The notes under the pieces are model-generated. The model did no database searches. It worked only from the letters and a program-made list of their open reading frames with translations, and was not told where the DNA came from. A program made the position numbers and the translations under genes. DNA of 64,000 nucleotides from Bacillus thuringiensis (GTDB lineage Bacteria > Bacillota > Bacilli > Bacillales > Bacillaceae_G): NCBI RefSeq assembly GCF_001182785.1, contig NZ_CP012099.1, positions 4,152,501-4,216,500 on the forward strand, given 5' to 3'. The first letter of the stretch is position 1. Each line of letters opens with the position of its first letter. Positions 8,827 through 19,013 of the stretch are shown one piece after another.

Positions 8827-11148
8827 TCAACTATTATATGTCTTATCATATGTGATTTTACTTTGAAAGGTTCCATTTTCCCCTTTAAAAACATAGGAAA
8901 TAGCACCTTGCTGGTCCGTACGCCATATCGCACTCCCCATCTTCTCAAAACGCTCTATCACTTCTTTATGCGGGTGTCCATATCTATTCTGCTTACCAAC
9001 AGATATAATCGCTACACGGGGCTGTATAACGTTCAAAAAAGACTCTATAGATGACGTGTTACTCCCATGATGAGCAACTTTTAAAACATCCACTCGCAAA
9101 TCTGGATGCGCATATACTAAAAACTTCTCTCCTTCTTCTTCTAAATCGCCTGTAAATAGCCACGTCAGTCCTCCAAATTTTGCCCATATTACAATTGAAG
9201 CGTTATTTTCGCTTTTTTCTTTTCCTTTTGGAGCTAAAACGAAAAATTCCGCTTCATTTACACTCCAACTCTCCCCTTCCCCCACTTCAGTTATTTTCAT
9301 TTCCTTTTCTAATGCCTTTTTCTTTACTACTTTTTCTAATACTGCATCTTTTCCCTTTCGGCCAAATACAACTTCTTTTACAGGTATATATGATAATAAT
9401 TCTTGCGCAGCACCTATATGATCTGCATCTCCATGCGTTACGATTAATTTATCGATTGTTTTAATACCTTCCTTTTGTAAATAGGGTATTAAAACATCAG
9501 TTCCAACAGAAAATTCATGCTTTTTTTGTTGCCATTCTTCCTTATTCACACGAAGCGTTCCACCTGTATCAATAAGATAAATCCCTTTATCATACGGAAG
9601 GCGAATCAATATTGCATCACCTTGTCCAACATCAATAAATGTTACACTTCCGCTTTCTCTAAAATATGGATATACATAATGACACGTGCTAATAAAAAGA
9701 AATACACTTACAACTATACACACCATTTTTTTCGGCGCTCTCCTTTCCCAAACCATCAATATACTGACAATACTCGCGCAATATACAGCTACAAGATTAA
9801 AGGGCGTTTTCCCAAAAACAAGCTGGGTAAATGGTAAACTTTCACAATAACTTAGAAAATCATTAGACATACTCAAGCCTATTGATAATACATTCGCAAA
9901 TCCTTTTGCGAGAAACGGGACAATTGGCATACACAGTAAAATAATAATGCTACATGGTAATACAATGATAGATAAAAACGGGACGTATAAGAGATTGAGG
10001 AAAATGCTATATGGAGAAAAATAACCAAAGTGATATAACAAAATCGGAGTACTAACGAGCTGTGAAATGATAGAAATATAAATAGCATTTCGGATTACTC
10101 CGTTGCTACTCCCTAATAATAGCGGAGCAGACAAAAGTAAAGCGAAGCTACCTACAAAAGAAAACTGAAATCCAATATTAAAAACAAGATAAGGGTCATA
10201 TATAAGCATACATATAGCTGTTACACTTAAAGCATCTAAACTAGATAAACGAATCGAGCACATAAAAGCAATCAACATCAAAACTCCTGTTATAGAAGCT
10301 CTTATAACAGATGGTGACGCCCCTGCTAAAACCATATACAAAGGAATACAGACGATAAGGCAAATTGTTGCTACCTCCCTCGTCGCACCACTTCTCAGCA
10401 AAACAAAATATACTATCCCCATTAACAATACAATGTGCGAACCTGAAATTGCTAACAAGTGTACAAGACCAAACTGTTGATATTGCTCTTCTACTTCAAA
10501 CGTCATTTGTTGTCTATCACCAAATAGTAACGCATTCATAAAAGCACCTGATTGCTCCGGAAACATTTCTGTAACTTTGGAAATTGCTTGTTGCCTCAAA
10601 AGAAGAATCCATTGCATGAGCGACAGTGATGTTTTATAGCATTCAGAAATATATGTAGCCTCAAATGTGAAATGAATATGTTGCTTATATAAATAATCAC
10701 GGTAATTAAAACCATAAAAATTCCGAGCTGTTTGCGGTTCTTTCCTCTCACCCTCGAATATACATGATATCCCTGCGTATAATTGTTGCATCTTTTCCTT
10801 TTCCAAGGCTGATTTTATTCTATAACTTAACTGTACTATATTTTTATTCTGGTCTTCAAATTGAAAAGATAGGCGATCCCCATTAACAAGCGGCGTATTT
10901 TGTATAACCCCTCTTGTAACCCCATAGGACTCTCCTAGAGGCTTATTCCACCCTTGAACACAGGAAGTGTATATAGCGCTACTAAAGCACGCTACAATGC
11001 AAAAAATGAAGGTTTTACGCGAAGTGCGATATAAACAGAAGCAAACATTTAAAAAGAGGCAAAAAACTATCAATAAAAGTGACGAGGAAAAGGCAATTGC
11101 AATCCCTATTATAAACGAGATTGCAACATACCCCCATTGTTCCTGCAA
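8827..11148 (-). CDS. comEC: ComEC/Rec2 DNA uptake channel
   Basis: 773 residues. Membrane channel through which single-stranded DNA enters during transformation. Order: N-terminal membrane segments and an OB-like extracellular DUF4131 region (about 1-190), the Competence domain of multiple membrane helices (about 210-480), then a C-terminal metallo-beta-lactamase-like domain (from about 505) with VTHGDADHIGAA, the HxDxDH metal motif, proposed to degrade the non-transported strand. TTG start at 11148 with AAGGAGTGAG upstream. Last gene of comEA-comEB-comEC. Confidence 0.96.
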   Translation of the reverse strand: MQEQWGYVAISFIIGIAIAFSSSLLLIVFCLFLNVCFCLYRTSRKTFIFCIVACFSSAIYTSCVQGWNKPLGESYGVTRGVIQNTPLVNGDRLSFQFEDQNKNIVQLSYRIKSALEKEKMQQLYAGISCIFEGERKEPQTARNFYGFNYRDYLYKQHIHFTFEATYISECYKTSLSLMQWILLLRQQAISKVTEMFPEQSGAFMNALLFGDRQQMTFEVEEQYQQFGLVHLLAISGSHIVLLMGIVYFVLLRSGATREVATICLIVCIPLYMVLAGASPSVIRASITGVLMLIAFMCSIRLSSLDALSVTAICMLIYDPYLVFNIGFQFSFVGSFALLLSAPLLLGSSNGVIRNAIYISIISQLVSTPILLYHFGYFSPYSIFLNLLYVPFLSIIVLPCSIIILLCMPIVPFLAKGFANVLSIGLSMSNDFLSYCESLPFTQLVFGKTPFNLVAVYCASIVSILMVWERRAPKKMVCIVVSVFLFISTCHYVYPYFRESGSVTFIDVGQGDAILIRLPYDKGIYLIDTGGTLRVNKEEWQQKKHEFSVGTDVLIPYLQKEGIKTIDKLIVTHGDADHIGAAQELLSYIPVKEVVFGRKGKDAVLEKVVKKKALEKEMKITEVGEGESWSVNEAEFFVLAPKGKEKSENNASIVIWAKFGGLTWLFTGDLEEEGEKFLVYAHPDLRVDVLKVAHHGSNTSSIESFLNVIQPRVAIISVGKQNRYGHPHKEVIERFEKMGSAIWRTDQQGAISYVFKGENGTFQSKITYDKTYNS

Positions 11149-11162
11149 CTTATACTCACTCC

Positions 11163-11720
11163 TTATAGCATCATTTTTGCTTTCGTGAATACATGCTGTA
11201 ATTCTTCCATTGATAAATTATCTTTTTCTAAAGACGCAAATAATTCTTTTAACTCCGTATAACTTTTTTGCTCCTCTAATGCAGCAATATCATATTCTAA
11301 CGGAACGTGCTTCACTGTTACATTCGCTTGTTCAAATAATTCTATGGCGTATGGATGATTTTTATAATCCTGCGCATAATAAACCGCTGTAATACCACTT
11401 TGAATAATTGCCTTACAACATTGTAAACAAGGGAAATGCGTAACGTAAATTTCTGCTTCCTCTGTTTTCGCACCAAACTTGGCACATTGTAATAAAGCAT
11501 TCATTTCGGCATGAATTGTCCGAACACAATGATTATCGATTACGTAACAACCATCATCTATACAATGTACGCCACCTTTAATCGAACCATTATATCCACC
11601 AGCAATAATTCTTTTATCGCGAACGATTGTCGCTCCTACCGCAAGCCTTGTACATGTACTACGTAACGATAGTAGATGGCTTTGCGTCATAAAATATTGA
11701 TCCCATGAAATTCGTTCCAT
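11163..11720 (-). CDS. comEB: ComEB, dCMP deaminase family protein
   Basis: 185 residues. Zn-dependent cytidine/deoxycytidylate deaminase fold: TIHAEMNALLQC (HAE) and FPCLQCCKAI (PCxxC), all catalytic and Zn ligands present. Converts dCMP to dUMP in the family; its role in competence is dispensable in B. subtilis although it sits in the com operon. Start chosen at ATG 11720 (AGGTGA five bases before); an in-frame GTG three codons earlier overlaps the ribosome site. Confidence 0.94.
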   Translation of the reverse strand: MERISWDQYFMTQSHLLSLRSTCTRLAVGATIVRDKRIIAGGYNGSIKGGVHCIDDGCYVIDNHCVRTIHAEMNALLQCAKFGAKTEEAEIYVTHFPCLQCCKAIIQSGITAVYYAQDYKNHPYAIELFEQANVTVKHVPLEYDIAALEEQKSYTELKELFASLEKDNLSMEELQHVFTKAKMML

Positions 11721-11784
11721 ATTTTTCACCTACTTTTTTTGTCTACTTGTAGTGTAGCGAAAGAAGAAAAACTTCGTCAATCTT

Positions 11785-12384
11785 TTACGGAATAATAATT
11801 TGACCTTTTATCTTTTCAAGAGACTTCGCACCAATCCCATCAATCTCTAATAAATCTTCTATTTTCTGAAACGGACCATGTTCTTCTCGATATTTCAAAA
11901 TACTTTCTGCCTTTCGAGAACCAATCCCCGTAATTTTTTCCAATTGCTCTTTCGCCGCTGTATTTATTCGAATCTTGCCATCTTCCTTAGAAGAAGTAAA
12001 CATCCCTTGTTCTGACTCATTTTTACTCGGTATATAAAGAAGCATTTGATCTTGTACAATTTGTGCTAAATTCACTTTTTTCATATCTACTTCTGATAAA
12101 AAACCACCAGCCTTTTGAACCGCATCCTTTACGCGATCTCCTTCCTTCATTTCATATACACCTTCTTTACTAACCGCTCCTTTCACATCAATTATAATTG
12201 TTCTTTTCTGTTCCTTTGTATCCGATATTTTCGGTTTATCCTTTTTTTCTATCTCCTTCTCTTGCACATTCATTGTAATAGGCGTTCGTTCTATACTCTG
12301 GTTCGTTTTCCAAAAAACAAGAAAAAGTAAAGTTCCAATAATAGCTACTAAACCTAACCACTTTTTCGGAAAATCCCACATCAT
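11785..12384 (-). CDS. comEA: ComEA competence DNA receptor
   Basis: 199 residues. Membrane-anchored double-stranded DNA receptor. N-terminal anchor (about 10-26, WLGLVAIIGTLLFLVFW), a linker rich in K/E, a SLBB-type domain (IIIDVKGAVSKEGVYEMKEGDRVKDAV), then tandem helix-hairpin-helix motifs (ITGIGSRKAESILKYREEHG and IDGIGAKSLEKIKGQ) for DNA binding. Two adjacent ATG codons; the second (12381) has the better spacing from GAGGTG. Divergent from comER. Confidence 0.96.
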   Translation of the reverse strand: MMWDFPKKWLGLVAIIGTLLFLVFWKTNQSIERTPITMNVQEKEIEKKDKPKISDTKEQKRTIIIDVKGAVSKEGVYEMKEGDRVKDAVQKAGGFLSEVDMKKVNLAQIVQDQMLLYIPSKNESEQGMFTSSKEDGKIRINTAAKEQLEKITGIGSRKAESILKYREEHGPFQKIEDLLEIDGIGAKSLEKIKGQIIIP

Positions 12385-12461
12385 TTTACACCTCTAATCA
12401 TAAATTTATAACATCATTCATATTGTTTAGGAGAAAGCTGTTACGAAGGAGGGATGAAACT

Positions 12462-13289
12462 TTGAACATAGGAATTATAGGGACAGGAAACATGGGGAAT
12501 ATACTAATCGATGCATTTTTAGAAACCCGTGCTGTCAAACCTTCGTGCCTTACAATCATTAATCGGACGCCTGCCAAAGCATATCATATAAAAGAAAAAT
12601 ACCCTTCTGTTCATATAGCAAAAACAATCCCGGAAGTAATCGAACAATCACAACTTATTTTTATTTGCGTTAAGCCGATAGATATATACCCTATCCTAAA
12701 AAAATATGCTGAACATTTTTCTGATGAAACGTGCTTAGTTTCTATTACAAGTCCAATATCTCCATCACAATTAGAGACTCTCGTACCGTGCCACGTCGCA
12801 CGTATTATTCCAAGTATCACAAATCGCGCCCTCTCTGGCGCCTCACTATTTACATTTGGAGATAATTGCTCTGAAGAATGGCAACAAAAACTACTTCGTC
12901 TATTCAAAAATATTTCTACACCTCTTGTAATAGAAGAAGATATAACGCGCGTTTCATCTGATATAGCAAGTTGCGGTCCTGCTTTCTTTAGTTATTTACT
13001 ACAATGCTTCATTAACGCTGCTGTAGATAAAACAAATATTACACACGAAGAGGCTACTACTTTAGTAAGTGAAATGGTCGTGGGGATGGGGAAATTACTT
13101 GAAAAAGAAATCTTCACATTACCTACCTTACAAGAAAAGGTTTGTGTGAAAGGCGGCGTTACCGGGGAAGGCATTCGGGTTTTAGAAGAACACGTTGGAG
13201 ATATGTTCCATAAGTTAATCGAGCGAACACATGAAAAATTTGATGAAGATTTAGAATGCGTTGATCAGCAATTCAATAAACACACATAA
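12462..13289 (+). CDS. comER: ComER, pyrroline-5-carboxylate reductase-like protein
   Basis: 275 residues. NAD(P)-binding GIIGTGNMGNIL at the N-terminus and the P5CR dimerisation domain (SSDIASCGPAFFSYLLQCFINAA, GVTGEGIRVLEE). Transcribed divergently from comEA as in B. subtilis. In B. cereus, ComER has been linked to sporulation and biofilm rather than proline synthesis; that is prior knowledge, not visible here. Start is TTG at 12462, seven bases after GGAGGGATG; upstream in-frame TTG at 12423 has no ribosome site. Confidence 0.9.
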   Translation: MNIGIIGTGNMGNILIDAFLETRAVKPSCLTIINRTPAKAYHIKEKYPSVHIAKTIPEVIEQSQLIFICVKPIDIYPILKKYAEHFSDETCLVSITSPISPSQLETLVPCHVARIIPSITNRALSGASLFTFGDNCSEEWQQKLLRLFKNISTPLVIEEDITRVSSDIASCGPAFFSYLLQCFINAAVDKTNITHEEATTLVSEMVVGMGKLLEKEIFTLPTLQEKVCVKGGVTGEGIRVLEEHVGDMFHKLIERTHEKFDEDLECVDQQFNKHT

Positions 13290-13427
13290 TAAATACGTCA
13301 TTTTCATTCCAAATCCTTTTTATAAATACTTACTTTTTTACAATACATTTTCACTTCAACTACTATTCCCACACTTTACGCATACGATCTTCAGATTATG
13401 CTAGAACTAAAAATACATCTTCTTTAT

Positions 13428-13462
13428 AAAACAAAAGCAACCTTCTCGGTTGCTTTTGTTTT
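13428..13462. terminator. Shared bidirectional terminator, comER and yqeM
   Basis: Fifteen-base perfect arms (core AAAAGCAACC / GGTTGCTTTT) with a four-base loop, A-rich on one side and T-rich on the other. Confidence 0.9.
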
Positions 13463-13469
13463 ATTTGTT

Positions 13470-14219
13470 TTATCCGTTTTTCTTCGCCATGAAGAAAATA
13501 CGCTCTGTTTGTTCTGTAACTTCAAGTCGCTCAAAATCACCTGTTACACGAAGAACTGTAAAACCCGCTTCTTCAAGCCATTTCGTTAACTCTTCCACTT
13601 GATATGCACGTTGCACGTGACATTCGTCAAACCGATGGTACACATCTTCTTCCGGATCTTGAACAAAGAATGTTAAATCATGCTCTACACTATTTGATTC
13701 TTCACCAGGGAAGCAATTCCAAATAAGAGATATTTCCTCTCCATTCACTGTATACGTTTCATTTTGAAATACATGATGTATTTTATATAAAGAATGTACA
13801 TCAAATAAAAACAAACCATCTTGGCGTAAATGGTGAAACACTCTTCTAAATGTTTCTTGCACTCCATCTTCTTGCAATACATAATTTAATGAATCACAAA
13901 AGATAGTGACACAGTCAAACTCACCTGGAACATCGAGCTCTCGCATGTCTTGTTGGTAAAAAGGAATAAAGTATCCCTCTCCTCCTAGTTTTTGCTGAGC
14001 GACTGTTAACATTTCTTCTGAAAGATCGACACCTATTAAATCGTAACCCTTTTGCACAAGCGGAAGGGTTACATTACCCGTACCGCATGCTACATCAAGA
14101 ATTTTTGCCTCTTTCATATCTGCCTGCTGCAAGCTTTCCTCTGTGAATTCCACCCATTTATCATAAGGGACATCATTCATCAGTTCGTCGTACAACAATG
14201 CAAATTGTTCGTATTTCAT
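13470..14219 (-). CDS. yqeM: YqeM, class I SAM-dependent methyltransferase
   Basis: 249 residues. SAM-binding motif ILDVACGTGNVTLPL at about 40-54, then GVDLSEEM and FDCVTIFCDSLNY. Substrate not known with certainty. Its start overlaps the rsfS stop by four bases, last gene of the yqeG-yqeM run. Confidence 0.9.
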   Translation of the reverse strand: MKYEQFALLYDELMNDVPYDKWVEFTEESLQQADMKEAKILDVACGTGNVTLPLVQKGYDLIGVDLSEEMLTVAQQKLGGEGYFIPFYQQDMRELDVPGEFDCVTIFCDSLNYVLQEDGVQETFRRVFHHLRQDGLFLFDVHSLYKIHHVFQNETYTVNGEEISLIWNCFPGEESNSVEHDLTFFVQDPEEDVYHRFDECHVQRAYQVEELTKWLEEAGFTVLRVTGDFERLEVTEQTERIFFMAKKNG

Positions 14220-14572
14220 TGGCCTAGCTCTTCTGTTATATCTTCACGTGGCACATCGCCCCATAGACGCTCTAAATTATAGTGATTACGCTCATCTTTA
14301 TGGAATACATGGGCAACTACATCTCCAAGATCAACTAATACCCAACGCGCTTCGTCAAAACCTTCCATACGTTGTACGTCGATTTGGAACTCATGTGCTT
14401 TTGATTTAATTTCACGTGCAATTGCTTGCACTTGTTTATCTGAATTACCGTGACAAATAATGAAATAATCTGCAATTGGTGAAATACCTTGCATATTTAG
14501 GACAACCATATCTTCTGCTCTTTTATCATCAGCTGCTTTTGCTGCTAATACTAATAAATCTTTATCGTTCAT
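14216..14572 (-). CDS. rsfS: Ribosomal silencing factor RsfS
   Basis: 118 residues, full length. Binds uL14 and blocks subunit joining when nutrients are scarce. Signature KRAEDMVVLNMQGISPIADYFIICHG and DLGDVVAHVFH. Overlaps yqeK upstream and yqeM downstream by four bases each, so strongly coupled. Confidence 0.97.
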   Translation of the reverse strand: MNDKDLLVLAAKAADDKRAEDMVVLNMQGISPIADYFIICHGNSDKQVQAIAREIKSKAHEFQIDVQRMEGFDEARWVLVDLGDVVAHVFHKDERNHYNLERLWGDVPREDITEELGQ

Positions 14573-15138
14573 TTACTCATTTCCTCCTTGATAACTGCAT
14601 TGTATGTTTGGAATGTTAATGGATAAATCGTCTGATTTTTTTCCATTAAAAATTGAATTGTTCTTTTTAAGGCAAATAATAAAGCTTGATTTATATCCGT
14701 ATATGCGAGTTTACGAGCCTCTTCCACACCCGGAAACTTTCGCCCTGGCTCAATGTAATCAGCTACATAAATCACCTTATCTAACATCGTCATGTTCTCA
14801 TGACCACTTGTATGATATGTAATAGCTTGCAATATTTCAGAATCCGTAATGCCTACCTCTTTTTCTACTAAGTATGCCCCAACAGGCGCATGCCACAACT
14901 CTTTATTATAGCAAAGTAAATCTTTCGGCAAATCTTCACGTTTAATAATCTCTTCCATCTCTGAAATTGCTCTACATTTCGCATAATCATGGAATATAGC
15001 TGCCATCTCTGCTTTTTTCTCGTCCACACCGTATAACTTAGCAAGCTCAAGCGCTGTCTCCATTACACCAATTGTGTGTATATAACGTTTTTCATGCATT
15101 TGTTGTTTGACAATATGCAGTGCATTCTCACGATTCAT
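14569..15138 (-). CDS. yqeK: YqeK, HD-domain nucleotide hydrolase
   Basis: 189 residues from the ATG at 15138. HD phosphohydrolase: [12 protein letters not shown], the metal pair IFHDYAKC, and [10 protein letters not shown]. YqeK proteins are diadenosine tetraphosphate hydrolases in Firmicutes. Start chosen for AGAGGAATGG upstream and the typical MNRENAL beginning; the longer open frame runs through nadD. Overlaps the nadD end by 11 bases. Confidence 0.93.
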   Translation of the reverse strand: MNRENALHIVKQQMHEKRYIHTIGVMETALELAKLYGVDEKKAEMAAIFHDYAKCRAISEMEEIIKREDLPKDLLCYNKELWHAPVGAYLVEKEVGITDSEILQAITYHTSGHENMTMLDKVIYVADYIEPGRKFPGVEEARKLAYTDINQALLFALKRTIQFLMEKNQTIYPLTFQTYNAVIKEEMSK

Positions 15139-15697
15139 ACAACCCATTCCTCTCGATATATACCTGTACTTTTTCAGGAAGTAAATATTTACACGTTTTC
15201 TTCTCCTTATATCTCTCACGTAATAAGGATGAAGAAACTGCAAATTCCGGAATTTCCACTGTAGTAATCTTATATGGTGTATGCAATGTATACCCAGGTC
15301 TTGCAACTCCAACAAACGTTACAAGATTAAGTAAAGCTTCAATGTTATACCACTTCGCTAAATACTCAACCATATCCCCACCAATAATAAAGTGAAACTG
15401 CACATCCGGATACTTCTTCGTCAATTGTAACATAGTGTCATACGTATAAGATGGGCCCTTCCTACTTAGCTCTTCTAAACAAATAGAAAAGTGTTCTTCT
15501 GCCTCAGTCGCGAGCTCTAACATATGTAAACGACTTTCTACACTTGTAATATTCCGCCCTTGTTTATGTGGAGGAATCTGATTTGGCAAGAACCATACTT
15601 CTTCCAAGTTCAAAGCGTGATATACTTCATTTGCAATTAGCAAATGTCCATAGTGAGGCGGATCAAATGTACCGCCAATGATGCCAATTTTCCTCAA
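15128..15697 (-). CDS. nadD: Nicotinate-nucleotide adenylyltransferase
   Basis: 189 residues. Transfers AMP to nicotinate mononucleotide in NAD synthesis. Nucleotidyltransferase motif [15 protein letters not shown] at about 8-22 and the C-terminal [13 protein letters not shown] (ISSTxIR class). TTG start at 15697 after AAGGAAGGGG. Confidence 0.97.
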   Translation of the reverse strand: MRKIGIIGGTFDPPHYGHLLIANEVYHALNLEEVWFLPNQIPPHKQGRNITSVESRLHMLELATEAEEHFSICLEELSRKGPSYTYDTMLQLTKKYPDVQFHFIIGGDMVEYLAKWYNIEALLNLVTFVGVARPGYTLHTPYKITTVEIPEFAVSSSLLRERYKEKKTCKYLLPEKVQVYIERNGLYES

Positions 15698-15834
15698 AAG
15701 AAACGCCCCTTCCTTTTACATACAGCAACTCTCCTCGGTTAAGAATGAAGAGAATTGCTATTAATAAAAGTTCAATTGGTTTCGCTCTCTACATCATTAC
15801 GCATCAGCGATAAAAATAGCGCATGCTAATCTTT

Positions 15835-16128
15835 TTATCGAGGAAGCTTAATCTGCTTATTTTCTCTTGATTCTTTGTATAAAACGATTGTACTTCCAAT
15901 TACTTGAACGATTTCAGCACGTGCACCTTGTGCAAGTTCTTCTGCAACTTCACGACGATCAAATTCACAGTTTTGTAATACGCTCACTTTAAATAGTTCA
16001 CGAACTTCTAACGCTTCTCCAATTTGTTTCACCATATTTTCATTTACTCCGCCTTTTCCTACTTGAAAAATTGGTGTTAAATGATGTGCTTGTGCACGTA
16101 AAAATCTTTTTTGTTTTCCTGTTAACAT
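15835..16128 (-). CDS. yhbY: YhbY-type RNA-binding protein (CRM domain)
   Basis: 97 residues (YqeI in B. subtilis). CRM fold with the loop QVGKGGVNENMVKQI (GxxG) and a C-terminal VLYKESRENKQIKLPR. Associates with large ribosomal subunit precursors. ATG with GGAGG upstream, five bases after the aroE stop. The 137-base gap to nadD shows only a weak dyad. Confidence 0.95.
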   Translation of the reverse strand: MLTGKQKRFLRAQAHHLTPIFQVGKGGVNENMVKQIGEALEVRELFKVSVLQNCEFDRREVAEELAQGARAEIVQVIGSTIVLYKESRENKQIKLPR

Positions 16129-16133
16129 ATATG

Positions 16134-16967
16134 TTAGCCTCCAAGCTTTTCTATAACTAATTGTTTCATTCGATCAATATTTGGTACACGTCCTGTCCAC
16201 ATTTCAAATGCAAGTGCTCCTTGATAAACAAACATATCAATACCATTTTGAATGATTGCACCTTGCTCTTTTGCCTCACATAAAATTTTCGTTTCAAATG
16301 GATTATAAATTATATCTGATACAATCGTTCCTTTTTTTAACGAACAAATTTGTAATGGCGTATGTTCGACGTGTGGATGCATACCTATTGTTGTCGTCTG
16401 AATGATAATATCATAATTTCCTTGTTCTTCTGTCGCTTTTTCTAACGACAAAGCATCAGAATTAACATCGGCCGTACGTGCAGCAATAAGTTCTTTTGCC
16501 TTATCTACTGTACGATTGGCTACATCAATCTCTTTTACACCTACATCAGCAAGAGATAAATAAATAGCTCGGCTAGCACCACCTGCACCAAGTAACAAAA
16601 TACGTTTCCCTTGAAGTGGTTCATTACTAATTGACTGCAGCGCTCGAACAAAACCAATTCCATCTGTGTTGTAGCCAATCAACCTTCCATTCTTATGAAC
16701 CACTGTATTTACTGCACCGATTTTCCTTGCCAATGGATCAATCTCATCCAAATACTCCATAATAGCAACCTTGTGCGGAGTTGTTACATTAAATCCTGAA
16801 ATACCTAATGCTTTTAAACCTCTTACTGCTTCCCCTAGCGCTTCCTCTTCAATAAGGAATGCATGATAATGGGCATCCATATTCAAGTGTTCAAATGCAT
16901 CGTTATGCATAACGGGTGATAATGAATGTCCAATTGGATTTCCGATTACACCATATAATTGTTTCAT
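16134..16967 (-). CDS. aroE: Shikimate dehydrogenase
   Basis: 277 residues. NADPH-dependent reduction of 3-dehydroshikimate. [14 protein letters not shown] substrate loop, NVTTPHK with the catalytic Lys, GAGGASRAI Rossmann motif and NRTVDKA. Within the yqeH-aroE-yhbY-nadD operon. Confidence 0.98.
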   Translation of the reverse strand: MKQLYGVIGNPIGHSLSPVMHNDAFEHLNMDAHYHAFLIEEEALGEAVRGLKALGISGFNVTTPHKVAIMEYLDEIDPLARKIGAVNTVVHKNGRLIGYNTDGIGFVRALQSISNEPLQGKRILLLGAGGASRAIYLSLADVGVKEIDVANRTVDKAKELIAARTADVNSDALSLEKATEEQGNYDIIIQTTTIGMHPHVEHTPLQICSLKKGTIVSDIIYNPFETKILCEAKEQGAIIQNGIDMFVYQGALAFEMWTGRVPNIDRMKQLVIEKLGG

Positions 16968-16982
16968 AAATCCCTCTCCATA

Positions 16983-18089
16983 TTAAATTAAAGATTTACG
17001 TAGTGAAACACTTACTCCTTTTGGTACGTGTGCAACAATTTTTGCTCCTGGTTCGTTCACAGTAACCCATCCTAATCCAGAGAATACAACATCCGTCTTT
17101 GGTTCACGAATATTAAATTCGTATTTCACTAACTCAGGCATATTTGCTAATTCTTCTGGCGTTGGTGGGCTTAGTAAATCCCCAGCATGATTTTTATATA
17201 ATTCATCTGCTTTCTCAAGCTTTGTACGATGGATTGTTAAGCGATTCGAGAAGTGACAAGTAAACGCACGACGACCACCACTTACATAATCAAAGCGTGC
17301 CAATCCACTAAAGAATAACGTTTGTTCTTCATTTAATTGGAATACCATCGGCTTAATTTCTTTTGTTGGTGTAATAAGCTTTAAGCTCTGCTTTCCAACA
17401 TAATGAGCCATTTGGTGGTGGTTAATAATACCTGGCGTATCATATAAAGAAGATTCTTCGTCTAATGGAATATCAATTAAATCCAGTGTTGTTCCTGGGA
17501 AATGAGATGTTGTAATTACATTTTCAGTCTCATCACTAAATTCTTTAATCATACGATTAATAAATGTCGATTTCCCTACATTCGTACATCCAACAACGTA
17601 AACATCTTTGCCGCCGCGATAATACTCAATAGCATCTGCTAGTTCAGCAATTCCTTGTCCCTTCGCTGCACTAATTAAAAAGACATCTTCTGGTTTTAAT
17701 CCTAGCTGCTTTGCACTATAGCGCATCCAATGCTTTACTTTATCATGTTTTACTGACTTTGGAATTAAATCAGCTTTATTTCCAACAAGTAATACTTTAT
17801 TATTTCCTACGAAACGATGTAAGCCAGGTAACCAGCTACCATTAAAATCAAAAATATCTACAATTTTGACTACTAATGCATCTGATTTTCCAATTCCATT
17901 TAAAATGCGTAGGAAGTCATCATCTGTTAACGATACATCTTGAATTTCATTGTAATGCTTCAAGCGAAAACAACGTTGACAAATGATTTGTTCTTTCTCT
18001 AAAGATGAGGTAGGAGCATACCCCACTTCGTTTTTATTTTCTGTTTGAATTTCTACACCGCAACCAATACATTTAATTGTTTCAGTCAA
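16983..18089 (-). CDS. yqeH: YqeH, circularly permuted GTPase for 30S assembly
   Basis: 368 residues. N-terminal treble-clef Zn finger (CIGCGVEIQ ... CQRCF), then permuted G motifs: G4 GNKADLIP precedes G1 GCTNVGKST and G3 DTPG. Needed for small-subunit biogenesis. TTG start after GGGAGG; only three bases from yqeG. Confidence 0.97.
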   Translation of the reverse strand: MTETIKCIGCGVEIQTENKNEVGYAPTSSLEKEQIICQRCFRLKHYNEIQDVSLTDDDFLRILNGIGKSDALVVKIVDIFDFNGSWLPGLHRFVGNNKVLLVGNKADLIPKSVKHDKVKHWMRYSAKQLGLKPEDVFLISAAKGQGIAELADAIEYYRGGKDVYVVGCTNVGKSTFINRMIKEFSDETENVITTSHFPGTTLDLIDIPLDEESSLYDTPGIINHHQMAHYVGKQSLKLITPTKEIKPMVFQLNEEQTLFFSGLARFDYVSGGRRAFTCHFSNRLTIHRTKLEKADELYKNHAGDLLSPPTPEELANMPELVKYEFNIREPKTDVVFSGLGWVTVNEPGAKIVAHVPKGVSVSLRKSLI

Positions 18090-18092
18090 ACT

Positions 18093-18605
18093 TTATTCCT
18101 CCCAGTTAATTAAACCTTTTTTCTTCATATTTTTCATGATTCTTCGTTCAATTTTCCGATTAAAGCGCGTCACTAATCCGTCCGTTTGTGCTACCGGTAC
18201 AACTAAAATTGTATGAAGTCCTACTCGATTTCCACCAAGCACGTCAGTCAGTAACTGATCTCCAATTACTACAACTTCCTCTGCCTGCAGATGCATCTCT
18301 TGTATCGCACGCTTAAACGCTCGGACAAATGGTTTACGTGCACTATGAATAAATGGAATACCTAATGGATCAGCAAAATCTTTTACACGTTGCTCATTAT
18401 TATTTGAAACGACCGTTACTTGGATGCCTTGCTCTTTCATTTTTAAGAACCATTCTTCAAGTTGCGGCGTTGCATTTGGACGATCCCATTCAATTAAAGT
18501 GTTATCTAAATCAGTAATAACGCCTTTAATTCCACGTTTTTTCAAATCTTCTGGTTGAACATGATATACATTTTTCACATATTCATTCGGTAAAAATAGC
18601 TTCAA
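18093..18605 (-). CDS. yqeG: YqeG, HAD superfamily phosphatase (subfamily IIIA)
   Basis: 170 residues. HAD motif I VITDLDNTLIEWD, motif II VVSNNN, motif III GDQLLTDVLGGNR. Family members act on phosphatidylglycerophosphate in related bacteria; here the substrate is inference. TTG start at 18605 with GAGGTG seven bases upstream. First gene of the operon down to yqeM, divergent from sda. Confidence 0.92.
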   Translation of the reverse strand: MKLFLPNEYVKNVYHVQPEDLKKRGIKGVITDLDNTLIEWDRPNATPQLEEWFLKMKEQGIQVTVVSNNNEQRVKDFADPLGIPFIHSARKPFVRAFKRAIQEMHLQAEEVVVIGDQLLTDVLGGNRVGLHTILVVPVAQTDGLVTRFNRKIERRIMKNMKKKGLINWEE

Positions 18606-18668
18606 TTTCTTTCACCTCTTTGAGGATTTTTCATAAAATTTTTCGACAACATTTTTCGATATATAACC

Positions 18669-18767
18669 TGTGGATAAAATTGTACACATTTTCCACATTA
18701 ATTTTTCAGTTAATTTGGAATTTACTAACATTCTATACACACCTTATCCACCTAGGTATGTGGATAA
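18669..18767. promoter_or_regulatory. DnaA-box cluster upstream of sda
   Basis: Four boxes: TGTGGATAA at 18669-18677 and 18759-18767 (perfect, minus orientation), TTTTCCACA at 18689-18697 (fits TTWTNCACA), TTATCCACC at 18744-18752 (one mismatch). In B. subtilis the sda promoter carries DnaA boxes through which DnaA activates it. Confidence 0.88.
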
Positions 18768-18851
18768 CCACTCGTTTGTGACTGTCATATTTTTTTGGTA
18801 CATTAAATGCATCAACGAATCAATCCTTATATTATTAGGAGGTGACTCACC

Positions 18852-19007
18852 TTGAAAACAAAACATATGGAACAGTTATCTACTGAGTTACTCACTGAGT
18901 CTTATTATAAAGCAAAAGAACTAAAATTAAATCCCGACTTCATTTTACTTATAAAACAAGAAATTATTAGACGCTCATTAGAGGACAAGCTTGTCAAATC
19001 TTCTTGA
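18852..19007 (+). CDS. sda: Sda sporulation checkpoint inhibitor of KinA
   Basis: 51 residues from TTG at 18852 (AGGAGGTG seven bases before), or 46 from the inner ATG at 18867. Antiparallel helical hairpin protein that binds the sporulation kinase KinA and blocks phosphotransfer when replication is under way or damaged. Matches Sda in LSxELLxESYxKAxExxLNxDFIxLIxxEIxRRSL. Same position next to yqeG as in B. subtilis, and behind DnaA boxes, which fits its regulation. Confidence 0.95.
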   Translation: MKTKHMEQLSTELLTESYYKAKELKLNPDFILLIKQEIIRRSLEDKLVKSS

Positions 19008-19013
19008 TTACAT

